From CAVSWT01 sp963746735 (lineage in GTDB: Bacteria > Bacteroidota > Ignavibacteria > Ignavibacteriales > Ignavibacteriaceae): a DNA stretch of 64,000 bases. Shown here piece after piece: positions 36,176 through 44,458 of this stretch (its first letter is position 1; each line of letters opens with the position of its first letter). Location of the stretch: the NCBI GenBank assembly GCA_963746735.1, contig CAVVCO010000032.1:62001-126000 (forward strand), given 5' to 3'. Below the pieces are notes generated by a model, which worked only from the letters and a program-made list of their open reading frames with translations, was not told the DNA's origin and did no database searches. Position numbers and translations under genes: made by a program.

Positions 36176-38341
36176 TTTAATATTGTTGCGGGGGAAGATT
36201 TCTTACCAAAATACGGGGCGACATGCAGATTCTTGAAATAGAAAATCAGAAAACAATTCTTCAACAAAAGGTAGGAGAGACTTTTTCCAGCCGAAGAAAA
36301 CTTATTTATATTTAGATTTTTTTAATTTAGTTAACTTCTTCCAATCCATCATATAATTGAACCATATATAATTGAATTTATCGATGAATATATAAATTAT
36401 TTAAGAAGATTTTGAATTATAGGAATTAATCCGACAAAAACAAAAAAAATTATCTTTACTAACAAAACATTAATTGCTTTACAGTTTTTACAAATCTATT
36501 CAGAAAAATTAAATGGGATTACACCATTAAAAAACAATAAATAAGTCACTTTGAAAAAATATTAATGGGGAGTCTCAAAAAAAAATAACTAGAATACCAA
36601 AAGCATACTTTCCAATACTGGAAGAAAGGCAAGAAAAGATGAATTTTATTTAGGAATACTGGAAAGTATATCAATAACCATAAAGCCAACAAAAACGCAA
36701 ACAAAGTTTGTTATTGTTCCCAGCGGTAAAGAGATAGAAGAAAGAATACAGCATCAGATGGAAGATTCATGGGAAGCAGCAAAGCAATATGCAAAAAAAT
36801 ATATAAGAAAAATAAATTTCCATCATGAAGTAATAATCAGCTTTGATAAAAGAATAGGAGATTATATTGGCAATTCACTCGGCATAGCATTAACAATATC
36901 ATTTATAGAAGAGTTATTATCATTTTACAATGCCCCGACAATTGTGGTAAGTATAAATTACGGTATAGCCTTTACCGGCGGCAATGACGCGAAAGGGAAC
37001 ATAAGCCCAGTATCGAAAGAAATAATTGAAAAGAAACTTGAAACAATATTTTATTCCGACATAAATACATTTGTTATTCCGGAAGAAGACCAATTAAATG
37101 CTGCATTAAAATTAAAAGAACTCCAAAAGGATTTTCCGGAAAGGAAAGTTAAACTAATTGGAGTCGAGACTTTTGAGGACATATTAAATAGGCGAAATCT
37201 TGTAGATATAAGTAAGCAAAAGACCATTGTGCGTTTTTACAAGTTTAGTAAAAAAAATTGGGCAAGCTTAATACTGCTTCTTATCTTAGCCGTTGTAGTT
37301 GTTATTTCAGGAGTATTAGATCTTGACAGCAACCCTGCAGTACTCGATAATGAAGGGTACATGATTTATGTAAAAAACAAGAATGGTAAAGTGTTGTGGA
37401 GTAAAAAGTCAGATATTGATTTAATTAATGATTTCAAAAAGTCCGAAATAAATCTATCTCAAAAAATTGTGGATATAAACAATGATGGCATTAATGAAGT
37501 AATCTTGACAGATGAAGATTTACTAAACACAAAAGATGAAAATGATTATTTAAGAGTAGCTTGTTATAATAATAAAGGCAATCTGATTTGGAAATATAAT
37601 TTCAGGGATAGTGTGTTGACAAGAGAAGGTGTTCCTGAAAGAAGATTTAAAAGTTATTTGATTGACACACTTACAGTAAAAAGAACAACTATTTTATATC
37701 TATTTACAGCTCATAGCATAATTTATCCTTCCGTAGTCTACAGATTGAATTTATTAAATGGTAAAAGACTAAAAGGAACATTGTGGTCACAAGGGCATTT
37801 TGCAGGTGCATTAATAGGTGATTTTAATAAAGACGGGAAAAACGAATTGGTGGGTGCTGGTATAAATAACGGCTGCGAAAGATGTTTTATACTTTCAATA
37901 AATTTAGATCAGTTAAATGGACAGACCCCAACATTGGATAACAATTATTATTATCTAAATAAAAAAATAGCAAAGTTTAATCAGTATTTGCTTTTGCCTA
38001 AATCAGATTATAACGATTATTTTAAACAAAGATTTAATATAATACCAAGGGGCAATTTTGCATATCAAAGTGATTTGAATAAATTTATTTTTTCTATTTA
38101 TGAGGGTGAAGCAGAAAATCCCGATAGTTTTTGCGGATATACGATTAATATTAATCCAGCTTTAAATAAATTTGACATATTTATAGGGGATGAATTTCAT
38201 GTAAGGCGTGATTCACTTGTAGCAAAAGGGCTGTTAAAACCGCCTTACACAAATACAAATGCATTTGTAAATATTTTAAAAAACCAGGTTAGATATTGGA
38301 ATGGGGAGAAGTTTGTGAAGAAAGAGGAATTAGTGAAGTAG
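36176..38341 (+). pseudogene. Lon-like (S16) domain / transmembrane / FG-GAP protein with damaged 5' part
   Basis: From 36758 a 527-codon frame is open. Its first 150 residues look like the Lon protease S16 domain: YIGNSLGIALTISFIEELL (Ser40 where Lon has its nucleophile), AFTGGNDAKGNISPVSKEII, TFVIPEED and VKLIGVETFEDIL. The placement of the catalytic Lys is uncertain. One helix (about 169-188) crosses the membrane, then about 340 residues with two calcium-loop repeats (DINNDGINEVI, DFNKDGKNEL). Upstream, coding-like text continues through 36176-36757 in changing frames with several stops and shifts of -1 type, for example VAGEDFLPKYGATCRFL at 36185. So the gene was longer and its 5' half is broken or badly sequenced. 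Confidence 0.5.
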
Positions 38342-38412
38342 CTTTATTTTGTCCGCAGCTAGCAGTAAGCAATCTTCAGTGAAGATTAGTAAATCCTAAG
38401 TCTTTGAGAAAA

Positions 38413-38452
38413 TTGATTAAATAAAGAAGATTTTTATTTAATCAAATTCTTT
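38413..38452 (+). terminator. Intrinsic terminator after the FG-GAP gene
   Basis: A 13-bp perfect stem, TTGATTAAATAAA (38413-38425) with TTTATTTAATCAA (38433-38445), loop GAAGATT, followed by ATTCTTTTTAT. A smaller hairpin (AATCTTC-AGT-GAAGATT) lies just upstream. Confidence 0.75.
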
Positions 38453-38524
38453 TTATATCATATAATCACTTCTCCCATTTTCAATAAAATTTTCATATTT
38501 TAGCAAGGCTTTTGGAGGGATAAA

Positions 38525-39502
38525 CTGGACTTACTTCAGATTCTTAAAAACTTATGTGACCAAACAATTAATCAAAAAGAGATTAATTTTTTAGTGGAGA
38601 GATCTTATAAGATTTCCTTCCAATACCTTCGCAGTTATCAAACAAAGCTAAACAAAATTCTTTTGCAGGATGATCTGACTTTAAGCGATATTGCAATTGA
38701 TGCCATCGCTCCTTTGTTTCAGAGAGATGAGGAAAATTCTTTTTTTCTTATTAAAAAATCTTGTGAAAGCTGGACTCCACCCATTGAAACCGAAGAAGAT
38801 GCGGCTTATTTTTTAAATAAAATTACAGCTAAAAATGCCGAACAGCATATATCAACAATATTAAAAAATTCAGATCCGTTCTTTTCAAAAATTCTGGATT
38901 CTATAAATTATTTTATTCGTAAAGAAAATTTTTACAAAATAAATTATCTTGGCCGTATTTACATTGTTGAAAATAGTGTTAAAGAATTTTCTATTAGGAT
39001 AATTGACAATGAGCAGTTTGAAAGGCTTCCCGTTGAAATATTTACTAATCAAAAAACATTGCTTAAAAATGTATTTAGCTATTTAAAAGAAGAAACTAAT
39101 TTTTACCCTGCCATCCCTTTAAATCAGCTTGTGCAAAAAATTAAGTATTTAATGATTTCACATAGCCATTTAGAAGATACAGTCAGTGGATTTGCAAAGT
39201 CAATTGAAATAAATGAAAAAGTTGAAATAGGTTTTAAAACTGCCAAAGAACTTCTAATTACATCATACTTTAATAAGAATAAGCTAAGCAAAACGGAGAC
39301 TGATAATTTTGAAAAAACGTTAAAGGATATTTCCCAAGACTTAAAAGATGGAGGGTTAAATCCTGGTCTTTACGGTTATTTACAAAAACATTTTGAGGGG
39401 CTGTCACGCGAATTTTATGATGAAAATTATCACAATATTTTAGAATATTTATTAAGGGTGATGAAACGCACAATCGCAATTGAATTAGATAAAGATTATT
39501 AG
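38525..39502 (+). CDS. Hypothetical protein, probable CTG start
   Basis: I do not recognise this protein. In frame, the first ATG/GTG/TTG-type start with a long reading is GTG 38594, but coding-like sequence extends upstream (LDLLQILKNLCDQTINQKEI) to CTG at 38525, which sits six bases after a perfect GGAGG (38514-38518), the best ribosome site in the region. I therefore prefer CTG 38525, giving about 325 residues. The protein is soluble, mostly helical and charged, without cysteine clusters or signal peptide. It resembles no enzyme I know; overall composition would suit a scaffold or regulatory protein. An 80-bp gap separates it from the next unknown gene on the same strand. Confidence 0.6.
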   Translation: MDLLQILKNLCDQTINQKEINFLVERSYKISFQYLRSYQTKLNKILLQDDLTLSDIAIDAIAPLFQRDEENSFFLIKKSCESWTPPIETEEDAAYFLNKITAKNAEQHISTILKNSDPFFSKILDSINYFIRKENFYKINYLGRIYIVENSVKEFSIRIIDNEQFERLPVEIFTNQKTLLKNVFSYLKEETNFYPAIPLNQLVQKIKYLMISHSHLEDTVSGFAKSIEINEKVEIGFKTAKELLITSYFNKNKLSKTETDNFEKTLKDISQDLKDGGLNPGLYGYLQKHFEGLSREFYDENYHNILEYLLRVMKRTIAIELDKDY

Positions 39503-39583
39503 TGTATTTTCCGAATGAAGGATTTTTTAAGATTATTAATTAGTTATAAAAATAGAAAAATTATTAAAATTACTGGTTAAATC

Positions 39584-40107
39584 ATGGAAATAACAGAAAG
39601 AGACATATTTAATTTTGTCTTTTTTAGTAATTCGGTTTCACCGGAGAAGAATAAACTTATCAATGAAACTCAAGAATATTCTTTAGGTGTGAAATTCTAT
39701 TTAAAGTTAAAAGAGGCAATTGAGCAAAAAATCCCGGTTGAAATTAAGAATAGAATTAAAGAAAAAATACCGGTATATAAGACTTTAACGTATATATTAA
39801 ATCCTGTAAAAGAACCCAGTAGAAAAAAAAAACTACGGGCTTAACTCTCGCTGCTGATTCTCCAAAAATAAAATCAAAAATGACTTCAGCTACTTTTATT
39901 GATGAAGAAAAACAATATTTGATTAAGCTTCATAATTATGAAAACTCGGCGAAAATATATGTGTTTTCGACAAGCGAAGAGAAAATAGAAAATTATAAAA
40001 TTATTATTCATCCTTCCAATAACATTTATGAACAGGTCGACAATTCACAACCACTTTTAATTGATACTGAGGTTGAAGCCACCAGCATTGAGCTGCAATT
40101 TAAATAA
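39584..40107 (+). CDS. Hypothetical protein with a frame break at an A10 tract
   Basis: Two frames probably form one gene. The first (39584-39844) encodes 86 residues ending in a lysine run, KEPSRKKK. The second, joined by a -1 shift in the ten-A tract at about 39823-39832, continues TTGLTLAADSPKIKSKMTSA and runs to 40107, ending with beta-rich sequence. The joined product is about 175 residues, without signal peptide. The first third is charged and helical, the last half looks like a beta sandwich (QYLIKLHNYENSAKIYVFST). Function is unknown. Its position after the unknown 38525 gene suggests a shared transcript. Confidence 0.5.
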
Positions 40108-40182
40108 CTCAAGTTGAAAATTACTTTTCATTAAAAATTTCATTATTTATCTTTCATCAATCAATTTGAAATTAAAGATGTG

Positions 40183-40401
40183 ATGTATCGTCAAGCTAAA
40201 ATCGGCAAACTATTAATTGAAATACTTCCCGATAAATGTGACTTTTGCGGTTGCTGTGTTGGCGTATGCCCGGAAGATGCAATTGAATTAAAAGAAGCGG
40301 AAATTTCTATAATAGACCCTCGCTGTACGAATTGTGCAAAGTGTGTTTGGAGCTGTCCGATTGAAGTTATAAAATTTAATAAAGAAGGAGTACTAAAATA
40401 A
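40183..40401 (+). CDS. Two-cluster (2x 4Fe-4S) ferredoxin
   Basis: A 72-residue bacterial-type ferredoxin with two classical CxxCxxCxxxCP motifs: CDFCGCCVGVCPEDAIEL and CTNCAKCVWSCPIEVIKF, each binding one 4Fe-4S cluster. The first 17 residues (YRQAKIGKLLIEILPDK) are a short extension. GTG 40180 three bases upstream is an alternative start. It lies 57 bp upstream of a geranylgeranyl-reductase-family flavoprotein, with a palindromic repeat between, and is likely its electron donor by analogy with archaeal pairs. Confidence 0.88.
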   Translation: MYRQAKIGKLLIEILPDKCDFCGCCVGVCPEDAIELKEAEISIIDPRCTNCAKCVWSCPIEVIKFNKEGVLK

Positions 40402-40453
40402 GTCAAAGGTCAAAATTCAAAAAAATAAAGTTTGAAATTTGACTATTGAATTT
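40400..40453. repeat. Imperfect palindromic repeat, copy 2 (GTCAAAGGTC family)
   Basis: AAGTCAAAGGTCAAAATTC starting at 40400 matches the reverse complement of the segment ending at 40452 at about 18 of 22 positions. It is the same type of element as at 20822-20878 and likewise ends a few bases before the next ATG. Confidence 0.6.
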
Positions 40454-40458
40454 GCAAT

Positions 40459-41625
40459 ATGAAAAATCAGTATGACATAATAATAGTTGGTGCTGGTCCT
40501 GCAGGTTCAATGGCTGCAAGATTTGCTGCTGAGCAAGGCGTCTCTGTAATGATGCTGGAGAAAGATAGGGATATCGGTTACCCGGTGCGCTGTGGTGAAG
40601 CGATTAGCAAAACCGGAGTTGAAGAATTTATTAAACCCGATCCTAAATGGATAACTGCATACATAAGTAAGTTTTCTTTTAATGCTCCAAATGGAGATGA
40701 AGCTATTTTGGATTTTGGTGAAGCCGGTTATGTTTTGGAAAGAAGAATTTTTGATTACGAGCTTGCAAAAATGGCATCTAATGCGGGGGCAGAAATTCTA
40801 ACTCGCGCTTATGTTAATGGACTGCTATTTGAAAATGAAAAAGTAAGTGGAGTGAAATATGAATTCCGCGGTGAACAAAAAGAATTAAAAGCAAAGGTTG
40901 TTATTGCTGCGGATGGAGTTGAGTCGCGAGTGGGTCGTTGGGCTGGTTTAAAAACTCATATTGACTTTCGCGATATGGAATGCTGTGCTCAGATTACTGC
41001 GGCTAATATTAATGCAGATCAGAATACACTTTATTTTTATTTTGGAGAGGAATATGCGCCGGGCGGTTACTTTTGGGTTTTTCCAAAAGGAAATAACACT
41101 GCTAATATTGGCCTTGGCGTTAGCGGTATGGTTGGGAAAAAAAGGTCAGCGCTTTCATTTTTAAATAGTTTTATGGAAAAAAATTATCCTGACGCTTCCG
41201 TACTTACATCAATTGCCGGTGGTGTTCCGAGTGCAATAACACTCGATAAAATTTCAGCGCCTGGAATAATGCTTGTCGGTGATGCTGCAAGACAAGTGAA
41301 TCCACTTAGCGGAGGCGGAATTGCAAGCGGAATGATTGGCGGCAGCATTGCCGGAAGAATTGCTGCAGAAGCAATTAAGCAAAACAAGCTTGAACATATT
41401 TTAACTTATGATAAAGCGTGGCATGATAGACTCGGCAAGCGTCATGAAACATTTAATCGATTAAAGAATGGGATTTATAATTTCTCCGATGACAAATTTA
41501 ACAAAATAGCTAAGTCATTTAATAAAGTTCCATATGAAAAAAGAACACTTGGGAAAATATTTACGACGGCGTTGATTAATCAACCTTCACTTTTAGTTGA
41601 CGTTGCTAAGGTTTTTATTATTTAG
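40459..41625 (+). CDS. Geranylgeranyl reductase family FAD-dependent oxidoreductase
   Basis: A 388-residue flavoprotein. FAD-binding motifs are DIIIVGAGPAGSMAARFAAE near the N-terminus and IMLVGDAARQVNPLSGGGIA at about residue 270; the family CGEAISKTGV block (GYPVRCGEAISKTG) and YFWVFPKGNNTANIGLG also appear. Such enzymes saturate isoprenoid chains of chlorophyll, quinones or archaeal lipids. With no photosynthesis genes nearby, side-chain reduction of menaquinone or a polyprenol is a reasonable guess. The preceding ferredoxin supports a ferredoxin-dependent reaction. No Shine-Dalgarno is obvious because the palindromic repeat occupies the leader. Confidence 0.88.
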   Translation: MKNQYDIIIVGAGPAGSMAARFAAEQGVSVMMLEKDRDIGYPVRCGEAISKTGVEEFIKPDPKWITAYISKFSFNAPNGDEAILDFGEAGYVLERRIFDYELAKMASNAGAEILTRAYVNGLLFENEKVSGVKYEFRGEQKELKAKVVIAADGVESRVGRWAGLKTHIDFRDMECCAQITAANINADQNTLYFYFGEEYAPGGYFWVFPKGNNTANIGLGVSGMVGKKRSALSFLNSFMEKNYPDASVLTSIAGGVPSAITLDKISAPGIMLVGDAARQVNPLSGGGIASGMIGGSIAGRIAAEAIKQNKLEHILTYDKAWHDRLGKRHETFNRLKNGIYNFSDDKFNKIAKSFNKVPYEKRTLGKIFTTALINQPSLLVDVAKVFII

Positions 41626-41773
41626 TACGATACAAATTATAAATTTTATCAGGGGTAATTATGAGTGAAATCTATTTCGTTTAAGAGTGAAATGATATTT
41701 GTAATTGATTATATATTTATGGTTTAGTTAAGGGTGCTATATCTCTGACTTATAAGTCTCTGGGGAATAATAA

Positions 41774-43096
41774 TTAATCTCCATAAATTTTGGTAAGTAT
41801 TGTTTTAAATTTATTGGTAAATTTTATGTGCCTTGAAAAGGAAATGGTAAAAATTACAATTAGAATTAAAAACAATATTAAAAGAACGACTTTATATATA
41901 GAATAATCACTTGTGTAATATTTCCCCATTTTACCCCAAATTAGTGTAAATGGATATCCAGAAATATACAATCCATCAACGATGGATGCATATTCTGTAC
42001 CGGGATACTCACCATAATCATAACTATCATCATTCACAGTTCTTACAATTTGTCTCCCATCTTCAAGTTGAACATTTTTAACGTAAATGTTATAAATATT
42101 TGAAGTTTTATTAACTCCCTTTCCGATATACCTCCATACTATTCCGTCAGAATAAAGACTATCACCTTTTGAATGGTTGGGAGGGCCTAAAGAAATACAT
42201 TCTCCTGTGTTCAGTTTTTTATATTGGTTATGTTGATAATTTACTGTATTTCCTACCTTGTATTTATTCCCTTTTTCCCAGTTACACCAACTACCTGTCA
42301 TTAGCCTTAAAAAAAATCCAGCTTGAGGGATACGTTTTCTACTTATTCCATTTTTAATAATAATATTTTTTAAATCTTTTGCATTACTTTGTACTCTTGG
42401 ATAATCATCAGTCATAATACCGAATGCATCATCATAGCTAGATATATCAAATCCATCTATGACTATGTCTTCGCAACCCCCATTGATATGGAACCCATCT
42501 TTATTTCCGTCATAGAAATAATTTTTCACTTTAACATTTTTTACTGACTGTAAGTGAACTCCAAACAAAACCTTATCTCCATTAATAATTTTTACATTTT
42601 CTAACGTTAGATTATCCAAAAATTTAAATGATAAAATTCCGTTCGCTGTTGAATGTGCTGCGTCGCATTGACTTCCTTTATTGTTATCATCAATTGTTAT
42701 ATTCTTGATGGTTATATATCTATTCCATTCTTTAGTATAATCCTTCGTTGCTTTTTGATTTACAAAAACATGAGAATATGTGGTATCTTTTATTAATATA
42801 ACAGAACCTTCGCCAACTATAATTATATTATTTTGTAGATATATGGGGGCCTTAAGATGATATGTTCCAGGTTTGATTATAACGTAATTATATTTAGAAA
42901 ATGCATCATTAAATATTTTTGTATAGTCTTGCTTTCCTGTATGATCTATGAAATGGGCTGTACGCTTGTTACATCCACTAATTAAAATAAATAAAATTAT
43001 GATTAATAGAATTATTGGGTTACAAATTCTACTTCTTTTAATCCTTTCATTTATATATAACATTTTATTGGGGAATTTAATTCTAATACCATTCAT
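41774..43096 (-). CDS. Lipoprotein with pectate-lyase-like beta-helix and C-terminal membrane helix
   Basis: A 440-residue protein. After a basic N-terminus there is a hydrophobic core and a lipobox (LFILISGC, Cys at about 42), so it is likely lipid-anchored; the start may instead be Met12 (43063). Residues 60-330 have the right-handed beta-helix pattern of pectate-lyase/glycosyl hydrolase 28-like folds with repeated N/I/V turns (IVIDGFDISSYDDAFGIMTD). A small aromatic module (YKVGNTVNYQHNQYKKLNTG ... DGIVWRYIG) looks like a carbohydrate-binding insert. A second hydrophobic helix lies at about 398-420, odd for a lipoprotein. Polysaccharide lyase or hydrolase activity on the outside is inferred. 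Large gene-free flanks suggest acquisition. Confidence 0.55.
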   Translation of the reverse strand: MNGIRIKFPNKMLYINERIKRSRICNPIILLIIILFILISGCNKRTAHFIDHTGKQDYTKIFNDAFSKYNYVIIKPGTYHLKAPIYLQNNIIIVGEGSVILIKDTTYSHVFVNQKATKDYTKEWNRYITIKNITIDDNNKGSQCDAAHSTANGILSFKFLDNLTLENVKIINGDKVLFGVHLQSVKNVKVKNYFYDGNKDGFHINGGCEDIVIDGFDISSYDDAFGIMTDDYPRVQSNAKDLKNIIIKNGISRKRIPQAGFFLRLMTGSWCNWEKGNKYKVGNTVNYQHNQYKKLNTGECISLGPPNHSKGDSLYSDGIVWRYIGKGVNKTSNIYNIYVKNVQLEDGRQIVRTVNDDSYDYGEYPGTEYASIVDGLYISGYPFTLIWGKMGKYYTSDYSIYKVVLLILFLILIVIFTISFSRHIKFTNKFKTILTKIYGD

Positions 43097-43563
43097 TTGA
43101 TTTACATTTTATGTTTAGTTGGTCACATTTTTTCGAAAATACCTTCACCCTAGATAAATGTAATTTATAAAAAGAGATAAAATTTCTGTTTTATATGTTT
43201 AACCATTGTGAAATTACTAGTTGCTAAAACTGAACTCTTCTTCCACAAATTCAAATTTACCTATACATAGGATTAGTTATAAAATTTCAAGAATTTAATT
43301 ATGTTAACTTATACAATCAAAGTTAATGCCACAAAAACATTAATTGTCTGAAATTTTGGTTGCTAATTATTTTCTCATTTTATCTATTGTTTTTCTTTAA
43401 TTGGATTTATCAATAGAAGGTAAGTTATTTTATTAAGCTTTGTCATTAATCATGATTTCAATCAACTCTTTTTGAGGTTAATTTCTGTAAGTTCCTTCTA
43501 TTACTTGCAATTAAAGGAAAATATTTTATTATATGACATGATTCCCATTATTATTGACATGCT
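43097..43563. other. Gene-free AT-rich stretch
   Basis: A 467-bp gap between divergent genes, with stops in all frames. It must contain promoters for the beta-helix lipoprotein (minus) and the sucrose module (plus), but I cannot name them confidently. No repeat or RNA gene was recognised. Confidence 0.5.
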
Positions 43564-44451
43564 ATGAAAAAAATAACTGCCATCGGCGAAATTCTATTCG
43601 ATGTTTACCCACACAATAAAAAATTAGGCGGTGCTCCGTTTAACTTTATCTATCATATTATAAATCTGACCGGTGAAGGAAATTTTGTAAGTAGAGTTGG
43701 AAAAGATGATCTTGGAAATGAAATATTGAAATTTTTAAGTGATCATGATATCTCATCAAAATATGTTCAAATTGATGAGGATAAAAAAACCGGGGTGGCA
43801 AAACCGGTTTTGAATGAAAAAAAAGTTCCGGAATGGGTTATTGAAAAAGAAAGGGCTTATGATTTCATTGAAAATACTCCTAATCTATCTAAACTTATAA
43901 ATGAAGAAACTGACTGCCTATATTTCGGAACGCTTGCTCAACGAGAAAAAGTTTCGTGTAACACAATTCAATCATTCTTCCCAAATAAAATTAATTTCTT
44001 TTGCGATTTAAACATTAGGCAAAATTTTTATTCAAAAGAAATCTTAAGTAAATCTCTAAATGCGGCAAATGTTTTAAAGCTAAATTCGGATGAAATAAAA
44101 ATAATTAACAAAGAACTTTTTAATAATGAAATCAATCTAAATGATTTACCTCAAAAATTAATTGATAGTTTTAAAATAGAATTACTCTGCTTAACAAAAG
44201 GCGAAGACGGTGCGGACTTATTCAAAAATGGAGAAAAAAACTCAATCAAAATTCCAACTGATAAAATTGTGGATACAGTTGGTGCCGGAGATGCTTATGC
44301 ATCAATCTTATGTATAGGTTATTTAAACAATTGGGAATTGCAAAAAATAAACGAGCTTGCTTCTAAGTTTGCAAATGAAATTATAAAGGTAAACGGTGCC
44401 TTGCCGGAAAATGATTCTGTTTATTCACGCTTCAAAGAGAAAATGAGATAA
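43564..44451 (+). CDS. PfkB-family sugar kinase, probable fructokinase
   Basis: A 295-residue ribokinase-fold kinase. The N-terminal signature is GEILFDVYPHNKKLGGAPFN and the catalytic/anion-hole motif is VDTVGAGDAYASILCIGYL at about residue 238; LCLTKGEDGADLFKNG precedes it. Within the family this layout fits fructokinases. Sucrose synthase downstream would release fructose, so fructokinase is the most sensible role; this is context-based inference. The next gene starts eight bases after its stop, so an operon is likely. Confidence 0.85.
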   Translation: MKKITAIGEILFDVYPHNKKLGGAPFNFIYHIINLTGEGNFVSRVGKDDLGNEILKFLSDHDISSKYVQIDEDKKTGVAKPVLNEKKVPEWVIEKERAYDFIENTPNLSKLINEETDCLYFGTLAQREKVSCNTIQSFFPNKINFFCDLNIRQNFYSKEILSKSLNAANVLKLNSDEIKIINKELFNNEINLNDLPQKLIDSFKIELLCLTKGEDGADLFKNGEKNSIKIPTDKIVDTVGAGDAYASILCIGYLNNWELQKINELASKFANEIIKVNGALPENDSVYSRFKEKMR

Positions 44452-44458
44452 CATACCA

